From RGIG3040 sp964410675 (GTDB taxonomy: Bacteria > Bacillota > Clostridia > Lachnospirales > Lachnospiraceae): a stretch of 11,211 bases of DNA. Under the pieces are notes generated by a model. That model was not told the origin of the DNA. It searched no databases and saw nothing but the letters and a program-made list of their open reading frames with translations. Where the stretch lies: assembly GCA_964410675.1 (NCBI GenBank), contig CAYPIB010000089.1, positions 1 to 11,211 of the forward strand, written 5' to 3'. Positions 6,825 through 11,211 of this stretch are shown piece by piece. Position 1 is the first letter of the stretch, and every line of letters starts with the position of its first letter. Position numbers and translations under genes: made by a program.

Positions 6825-7229
6825 TTAATCTTCTTTTGGATTGCATCGGCTCTTTTTACAGATTTCATCCAGTTCATCCAAATTATATTTTAAAAACTCA
6901 TCCGGACGCACCGTTCTATCATCGACATAGAAGCCTTTATGTCCCGGCCATGGCTTACCATAAATAATTTCATCATAAGGAATTTCCCACTTATCAAGCC
7001 ACGCAAGCAAAACTTTAGCAGTATTGGCATTAATTAATCCGATATTGCCGCCATAACTGTTCATATTTCTTGCCGTAAAAAGTACAATCTTAGCTCCGCC
7101 TTCTTTATATTCGTTAAGCTTTTCAAGCATTTCAGGAAAAGGAACTAAATCAATATATTCTTCTTCCTTCTTTTTTATCGGACATAGTGTTCCATCAATA
7201 TCAAAACAAAAAGTTACTCCATTATACAT
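6825..7229 (-). CDS. HAD-family phosphatase, EcbF/BcbF capsule type
   Basis: This small cytoplasmic HAD hydrolase of 134 residues has no cap domain. Motif I is FDIDGTL (9-15), with nucleophile Asp10 and acid/base Asp12. Motif II is LFTARN (50-55), with Thr52. The motif III lysine is Lys92 in GKPWPG, and the motif IV acidic pair is Asp103-Asp104 in YVDDRTVRP. Size and motif wording match the EcbF/BcbF capsule biosynthesis phosphatases of Pasteurellaceae and related capsule loci; in Campylobacter, Cj1435 is a HAD phosphatase acting on a small phosphorylated amino-alcohol. It would remove phosphate from a sugar or small-molecule phosphate intermediate; the exact substrate is unknown. Its ATG overlaps the end of the kinase gene by 16 nt, with GAGGT 6 nt upstream, a sign of translational coupling and a shared pathway. 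CotH follows 19 nt later. Confidence 0.9.
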   Translation of the reverse strand: MYNGVTFCFDIDGTLCPIKKKEEEYIDLVPFPEMLEKLNEYKEGGAKIVLFTARNMNSYGGNIGLINANTAKVLLAWLDKWEIPYDEIIYGKPWPGHKGFYVDDRTVRPDEFLKYNLDELDEICKKSRCNPKED

Positions 7230-8656
7230 TGTTCTACCTCATCTAATATAGTTATCGCATTCAAAATAAAACCAAATACTTTACCGGGCTGATCCATATG
7301 GTACGGCAGCATCGATAGAAACAAACTTGCTTCATATAAACGTACTAAATCATATCGATACCCATTTTTTATCAAATACTCTTTAAAAAGTTCTTTATAC
7401 TTTTCTGCATCCGCATCAATCGTAAGAGTTATTTTCATATCTCTATCCATAGAAATATCATAGAGTCCGCTATTAAAAAAATCATAGCAGCCGCAAATAG
7501 AATGAGACAGCTTCGCCAAATCATAGTAAGGATCGGTATAGAGCTCGTGCTCCACTAAAGCCCCCTTTGGATCAATCAATTTTAAAATACCGGCTTCCCG
7601 ATTATAAAGAATATTGGAAAAGCATAAGTCCCCATGCCCAATAACAAGACTGCCATATTCCTTATCTTTTCTTTTCACCCGTTCATAAAGACTCATATAA
7701 CGTGCCACTACTTCATCTAGGTTGTTGTATTTTGTACCCATAGCCAAAAGCTGGTTGAATTGATCGTATTGCTTCAGCTTCTTTAATTCTGACATTCGCT
7801 CCATCAGCTTTTCAATATATAAGCTTTTGGCTATTTCCTTTGCCTTATCGCTTTCTACTGCCTTTTTGCCGCGAATGCTAATAAAATAAAACAGTTTTTC
7901 CAGTATATCTTTAAGTTCTGATACCGAAACCGCCCCATGTACAAAGCGGATGGCGATATCAGTCATATGGAATCGTTCCATTGTATAGGAAGCCGCTTCA
8001 CTATTTTCCTTATAATCAAAAGGCATGACAAACCACATTTTCATATGATCAGGCAGTAAATAGTAAAAGTTATATTCAGATTTAATTTTCGCAATTTTTG
8101 TCGATCTTTTTGTAACCGTATACTCATCTCCAAGCAGTGCATTAAAAAATCTAGCATCAAAACCACTTGTTATGAATGTCAAAAAATTGTTAGGCTTTGA
8201 TAAATCCATAAACGCATTCGTTTCTATTGGCTCGGCTTCAAAGCTTCTATTCACTAAGGATTCAAAGACTTCTGCATATGTGCTTGTACCATCGATGATT
8301 GCCATTGCCGTTTTACCATCACAAACGGCACTATAATTACCATTAATATACTCTGCTTTTTCCAGTAACACCGCAAAATCTTTTGTGCTTAGCAGTCCAT
8401 AATTAGAGTAGAGATGGATAATGGAAATATTCTCTTCTAATCCAGTGCAGATTTTTAATATCTGCTCCTTATCGGAAGCATCTGTATAAGTCAAAACTTC
8501 GAATACTTTTTTATTGTTTCTGATTTCAGCTTCGATACGGCTGTGAAGCGGAATTCTTTTAAAAATAGTATCCCCATAAGACTTATCACCGGTAATGGTA
8601 CCTACTTCTTTATTTGGTTTCATACTGTCATCATAAATTACTAATAGTCTATTCAT
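7214..8656 (-). CDS. Capsule-type phosphotransferase with APH/choline-kinase-like C-terminal domain
   Basis: This 480-residue cytoplasmic protein has in its C-terminal part the aminoglycoside-phosphotransferase/choline-kinase catalytic loop HGDLCFSN (341-348; Asp343 catalytic, Asn348 metal). Metal-binding Asp362 follows in IDPKGA (361-366), then TDPYYDLAKLSHS (374-386). It would phosphorylate a hydroxyl on a sugar or small alcohol with ATP. The kinase N-lobe probably starts near 175-215, with Lys190 or Lys192 the candidate ATP lysine. The first 150 or so residues are a separate alpha/beta domain that I do not recognise with certainty; its pattern (ENISIIHLYSNYGLLS, 75-90) is faintly like a degenerate nucleotidyltransferase fold. 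The ATG at 8656 overlaps the preceding stop by 8 nt (ATGAATAG), with GAGGGA 4 nt upstream. A start at 8776 would overlap the membrane-protein gene by 128 nt and add a hydrophobic out-of-family leader, so I rejected it. The partner HAD gene overlaps its end. Confidence 0.85.
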   Translation of the reverse strand: MNRLLVIYDDSMKPNKEVGTITGDKSYGDTIFKRIPLHSRIEAEIRNNKKVFEVLTYTDASDKEQILKICTGLEENISIIHLYSNYGLLSTKDFAVLLEKAEYINGNYSAVCDGKTAMAIIDGTSTYAEVFESLVNRSFEAEPIETNAFMDLSKPNNFLTFITSGFDARFFNALLGDEYTVTKRSTKIAKIKSEYNFYYLLPDHMKMWFVMPFDYKENSEAASYTMERFHMTDIAIRFVHGAVSVSELKDILEKLFYFISIRGKKAVESDKAKEIAKSLYIEKLMERMSELKKLKQYDQFNQLLAMGTKYNNLDEVVARYMSLYERVKRKDKEYGSLVIGHGDLCFSNILYNREAGILKLIDPKGALVEHELYTDPYYDLAKLSHSICGCYDFFNSGLYDISMDRDMKITLTIDADAEKYKELFKEYLIKNGYRYDLVRLYEASLFLSMLPYHMDQPGKVFGFILNAITILDEVEQCIME

Positions 8657-9425
8657 CGTATCCCTCAATTTTCTTTTTTCTTCCAGCCATTCGTACCCAG
8701 TAAATAATCTGAGCCAAAACAGCAAGAGCAAGAAAAATAACTGCACTATACAACGTATACGTATTTGCCACCTCATTTTCTCCGCCTAGGAAAATATTGC
8801 TGATATAGCCTGAAAAATCACCGGCCCCAAACGGAATTTTTAGAAAATCGGCAAGAAGCTTCAAAACCCCTGCTTCACAAACCCAGCCGACAAAGGACGT
8901 TGCCAAAATAAGCGCAAATCTGCCTGCAATAAGATTTCTCATAAATTCATACCAGTCTTTTATGATATCAAGTCCCTTTAACACTGTCAGGGCTCGTTTG
9001 GAACTTTTTTTGGTAATAATATATCGATTTAAATATGTGTAAGTCGGTAAAATAGATACATAAACTCCTGCACAAAGTAATATAATCAATAAAAAAGCAC
9101 CTGTTATCGCAGTAACTCTGCGACCAACTAATAAATCAAAAGGAAATAAAACTACGAACAACGCTGCAATATCAAAAAAACGGTCAATTGCCACACTCAG
9201 AATTCCTACCTGCCATACCTTAGTTTCTTTTTTAATACAATAAAACCGATAAATTTCACCAAGTTTAAAAGGTATTATGAGATTTATAAAGGTTGTCTTA
9301 AAATATAGCAGCAAAAATGTTCCAAAGGGAATTTTATGCTCCATCAGCACCAGATATAAACGGCTCATTTTGGCTAAATGAACAACCAAAAAGCCCAATA
9401 CCATTATAAGAACAAATAACCACAT
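8649..9425 (-). CDS. Flippase-like membrane protein (LPG-synthase transmembrane family)
   Basis: This 258-residue integral membrane protein is somewhat shorter than the roughly 300 residues usual for the family (YbhN/AglD-like, UPF0104). Its hallmark is NLIIPFKLGEIYR (48-60), followed by DRFFDI (81-86) and, in the second half, GWVCEAGVLKLL (180-191). About seven hydrophobic segments lie near 2-18, 35-52, 73-99, 105-127, 170-192, 205-215 and 224-244. Members form the membrane part of lysylphosphatidylglycerol synthase, or stand alone beside polyprenyl-phosphate glycosyltransferases, where a flipping role for the lipid carrier is proposed. There is no C-terminal aminoacyl-transferase domain, so it is not MprF. 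The ATG at 9425 has AGGAG 6 nt upstream and lies 15 nt after the GT2 gene; the end overlaps the kinase gene by 8 nt. A role in moving or protecting lipid-linked sugar is inferred from this position. Confidence 0.86.
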   Translation of the reverse strand: MWLFVLIMVLGFLVVHLAKMSRLYLVLMEHKIPFGTFLLLYFKTTFINLIIPFKLGEIYRFYCIKKETKVWQVGILSVAIDRFFDIAALFVVLFPFDLLVGRRVTAITGAFLLIILLCAGVYVSILPTYTYLNRYIITKKSSKRALTVLKGLDIIKDWYEFMRNLIAGRFALILATSFVGWVCEAGVLKLLADFLKIPFGAGDFSGYISNIFLGGENEVANTYTLYSAVIFLALAVLAQIIYWVRMAGRKKKIEGYDE

Positions 9426-9440
9426 GGGCTTCTCCTCTCG

Positions 9441-10226
9441 TTATTTGGTAATCTCATCGCTCGTATACTTCTCATGTACCTTTTCACGGTACTCCTGCTT
9501 AATTACTTCCGGTTTAAAAAAGTATTGCCCAGCCATTTTAAGAACATTGATCGCCTGATTTACCATTTTTACATTAGAAACCTGATCGTCTTCCCGCCAT
9601 GATACGGGATAAAATATAATATCATGTTTATAATAGTGAGATGCTAAAATCATCACATAATTAAACATTAAATTATCTGGGAACTTCTCAAAAAAGCAGT
9701 CCTTCAGCATCTTTGTACTATACATATTAAGTCCGGAGCCTAAATCATAAATTCGCTGCCTTGTCACAAACGCAAAAATAAAATTGTATACAATATTACC
9801 GAATGTTCGGAATTTTGAATATCCCTCCAGCTTTGAGCCACGCATAAAACGTGCCCCGAGTATACAATCATGCTTTCGATAAATTTCTCTGTGCAGCATC
9901 GGCAGAAAATCATGAATATCTCCCTGATCGTCACCATGCAGCATACAAACGTAATCATAGCCATGCTCAACAGCATAATGAAATGCCATCTTCTGTGAAC
10001 CACCTAAGCCATAATTTTCGGTATTGCGCATCAGTTTAACCGGTTTATTTGAATTTTCATTTATATAATCAAGAACTATTTGTTCCGTATTATCCGTACT
10101 GCGGTTATTCACTACAAGTATCTTTTGAAAATAAGCCAGCACATGATTATCGAGTTGATTCAGCACTCTCTTAATTTGATTTTCACAATTATATGCCGGG
10201 ATAAATAATAACATTTTTTGTCCCAT
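9441..10226 (-). CDS. Family 2 glycosyltransferase, DPM1/GtrB-like, soluble
   Basis: This 261-residue GT2 enzyme of the polyprenyl-phosphate sugar synthase group would transfer a sugar from an NDP donor to undecaprenyl phosphate on the inner face of the membrane. Motifs in order: FIPAYN (8-13), NNRSTDNTEQ (40-49), ENYGLGGSQK (70-79), the metal-binding HGDDQGD (97-103), LGARF (123-127), RIYDLGSGLNMY (158-169) and WREDDQVSN (210-218). It has no C-terminal membrane helices, unlike GtrB of phages and DPM proteins with TM tails, so it is probably peripheral and may rely on GtrA or the LPG-family protein for membrane contact. I chose the ATG at 10226 because GAGG lies 6 nt upstream. A GTG at 10238 would overlap GtrA by 11 nt and put that site inside the gene. 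One base separates it from the GtrA stop, so translation is coupled. Confidence 0.9.
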   Translation of the reverse strand: MGQKMLLFIPAYNCENQIKRVLNQLDNHVLAYFQKILVVNNRSTDNTEQIVLDYINENSNKPVKLMRNTENYGLGGSQKMAFHYAVEHGYDYVCMLHGDDQGDIHDFLPMLHREIYRKHDCILGARFMRGSKLEGYSKFRTFGNIVYNFIFAFVTRQRIYDLGSGLNMYSTKMLKDCFFEKFPDNLMFNYVMILASHYYKHDIIFYPVSWREDDQVSNVKMVNQAINVLKMAGQYFFKPEVIKQEYREKVHEKYTSDEITK

Positions 10227-10227
10227 A

Positions 10228-10671
10228 TTATTCCTCACTTCCTAACGTCTTTTTCTCAAGAAATATTTTTCTTGTAATAAAATTATAAACCATAACAATG
10301 CCTGTGGCTACAATTTTTCCACCCATTTCAGCAAGACCGACAGTAATCAAGCCTTGCAGCCATATCCAATTTTTATAAACTCCATCTACGCAGCCAAAAA
10401 TAATTACTTCATTTAAGCCTAAACCGATGACACTAAGAATTACAAAAACAATAAATTCTTTTCTTCGGTCCATTTCCTCTTTTCGCACAAAAACGTATTT
10501 CATGCTTAAAAGATAGTTTACAATGACTGATATGACAAAGCCCCAAAAGGCTGCCATCATGTAACCGGTGTCGATGCCATAATTTAGAAATGAAAAGATA
10601 GCAAAATCAATACCAAAGCAAATCACACCAACAATTCCAAATTTAATAATCTGTTCCATTAATTTTTTCAT
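10228..10671 (-). CDS. GtrA-family membrane protein
   Basis: This 147-residue protein has four predicted helices (about 9-29, 35-56, 73-95, 104-132) and is standard in length for GtrA. The start of helix one (FGIVGVICFGIDF, 11-23), NYLLSMKYVFVRK (52-64) and the closing VMVYNFITRKIFLEK (126-140) are characteristic of the family. GtrA proteins are linked to moving polyprenyl-phosphate sugar across the membrane, originally in O-antigen glucosylation and also in arabinogalactan and teichoic-acid-type pathways. The DPM1-like glycosyltransferase starts 1 nt after its stop, which fits a GtrA-GtrB pair. I use the ATG at 10671, with AGGA-type sequence 9 nt upstream (a weak site). A longer frame from 10767 would overlap the phosphoglucomutase by 65 nt and add a basic, hydrophilic leader unlike GtrA. 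No sign of damage. Confidence 0.9.
   Translation of the reverse strand: MKKLMEQIIKFGIVGVICFGIDFAIFSFLNYGIDTGYMMAAFWGFVISVIVNYLLSMKYVFVRKEEMDRRKEFIVFVILSVIGLGLNEVIIFGCVDGVYKNWIWLQGLITVGLAEMGGKIVATGIVMVYNFITRKIFLEKKTLGSEE
10233..10236 (-). promoter_or_regulatory. Ribosome binding site deciding ATG over GTG (GtrB-like)
   Basis: GAGG on the minus strand, within the last codons of GtrA, lies 6 nt before the ATG at 10226. This favours that ATG over the in-frame GTG at 10238, because a start at the GTG would place the site inside the coding sequence. Confidence 0.7.
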
Positions 10672-10702
10672 TTCATTATTCCTGTCTTCTATTTTCGTCT
10701 GC

Positions 10703-11211
10703 CTATGCTTCAAAGTTCGGGATTTTCTTAAGCATTGCTTCTGTAAGAGCATGAAGCTTACTCTCACTATCCTGCATATCTGACCCCTTTACGCCCATAT
10801 AGAACTTAATTTTAGGCTCTGTACCGGAAGGACGCACACAGCACCAAGAGTCATTTTCCAGTTCAAAATATAATACATTTGACTTTGGCAGCGTTAACTT
10901 ACTTTTTCTGCCATCTGCAAAAAATGTCATGCCGGCATTAAAGTCCTTCATTGAAATCACTTTTAACTCGCCAAATTCTTTAATGCTGCTTGTCCTTAAG
11001 CTCTCCATAATCTTTCCAATCTGTTCCTGACCGGCAATTCCTTTTAATGTTACGGTATGAAGCCCTTCTTTATAATAGCCAAACTGTTCATATAATTTAA
11101 GCATTTGATCCCAAAGTGTAATGCCATGCTTTTTGCAATATGCCGCCGCCTCACATAAACACATGACTGCTACAACAGCATCCTTATCTCTTGCATGTGT
11201 TCCGGCAAGAC
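10703..11211 (-). CDS. Phosphoglucomutase/phosphomannomutase, 3' portion only
   Basis: The last 168 residues of an alpha-D-phosphohexomutase enter from the right edge; the start and active-site Ser domain lie outside the window. The visible chain begins LAGTHARDKDAVVAVM, which matches the end of domain III (RDKD), followed by the helix and domain IV. Domain IV carries CVRPSGTEPKIKFYM (genomic about 10805-10840), the phosphate-binding loop of the superfamily. The enzyme interconverts hexose-6-phosphate and hexose-1-phosphate in the cytoplasm. At the head of this glycan operon it would feed NDP-sugar synthesis. Preference for glucose or mannose cannot be judged from this part, although the wording resembles Firmicutes phosphoglucomutase (PgcA-like). 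It ends with TAG, 31 nt before GtrA. It may be a general metabolic gene that merely lies upstream, but the short gap argues for co-transcription. Confidence 0.92.
   Translation of the reverse strand, partial: LAGTHARDKDAVVAVMCLCEAAAYCKKHGITLWDQMLKLYEQFGYYKEGLHTVTLKGIAGQEQIGKIMESLRTSSIKEFGELKVISMKDFNAGMTFFADGRKSKLTLPKSNVLYFELENDSWCCVRPSGTEPKIKFYMGVKGSDMQDSESKLHALTEAMLKKIPNFEA

Noticed and set aside
6441..6893. Plus-strand open frame of 150 codons spanning the N gap
   Set aside because: It is antisense to the CotH and HAD genes, and it runs through unknown bases, so its length is not meaningful.
7214..8656. Antibiotic (aminoglycoside) resistance kinase
   Set aside because: The HGD...N and DP motifs are shared by all APH/choline-kinase-like enzymes; the long N-terminal domain, the overlap with a capsule-type HAD phosphatase and the glycan operon point to biosynthesis.
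8657..8776. 40-residue N-terminal extension of the APH-like kinase
   Set aside because: It would overlap the flippase-like gene by 128 nt and is that gene's coding sequence read in another frame; the ATG at 8656 has a good ribosome site and an 8-nt overlap.
8649..9425. Calling the membrane protein MprF (full lysylphosphatidylglycerol synthase)
   Set aside because: Only the transmembrane part is present; the C-terminal aminoacyl-transferase domain is absent, and the next gene is a kinase-like protein.
10672..10767. 32-residue N-terminal extension of GtrA
   Set aside because: It overlaps the end of the phosphoglucomutase gene, is basic and hydrophilic, and makes the protein longer than the usual GtrA length.

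Overview
The window is a low-GC, AT-rich stretch of DNA with the codon use, strong AGGAGG-type ribosome sites and GTG starts expected of a Gram-positive Clostridia-type bacterium. A Lachnospiraceae-like gut or rumen anaerobe is my best guess, from protein style rather than from any marker gene. All twelve genes lie on the minus strand and read right to left. They are packed with overlaps of 8-16 nt or gaps of 1-37 nt, and I see no internal promoter or terminator. The window is therefore the inside of one long operon that enters at the right edge and leaves at the left edge.

In transcription order: (1) the 3' end of a phosphoglucomutase/phosphomannomutase (10703-11211); (2) a GtrA-family four-helix membrane protein; (3) a soluble DPM1/GtrB-like family 2 glycosyltransferase; (4) a flippase-like membrane protein of the lysylphosphatidylglycerol-synthase transmembrane family; (5) a 480-residue protein with an APH/choline-kinase-like C-terminal domain; (6) a small HAD phosphatase of the EcbF/BcbF capsule type; (7) a membrane-anchored CotH-family kinase, interrupted by a 10-N assembly gap; (8) a VTC-domain (polyphosphate polymerase-like) protein; (9) a DUF4956 membrane protein; (10) a nucleotidyltransferase of the capsule type; (11) a large polytopic membrane protein that looks like a GT-C glycosyltransferase; (12) a family 2 glycosyltransferase cut by the left edge.

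My reading is a cell-surface polysaccharide locus. Phosphoglucomutase supplies sugar-1-phosphate. The GtrB-like enzyme, GtrA and the GT-C-like protein could make, flip and use a polyprenyl-phosphate sugar outside the membrane. The kinase, HAD phosphatase and nucleotidyltransferase could make an activated (NDP-linked) phosphorylated substituent. Set inside that triad is a CotH-VTC-DUF4956 module, which suggests that phosphate chemistry (polyphosphate and/or extracytoplasmic phosphorylation) is coupled to assembly or decoration of the glycan. These pathway links are inference; the domain calls rest on visible motifs. No RNA genes, insertion sequences, CRISPR arrays or other mobile elements were seen, and no gene-free stretch exceeds 37 bases.
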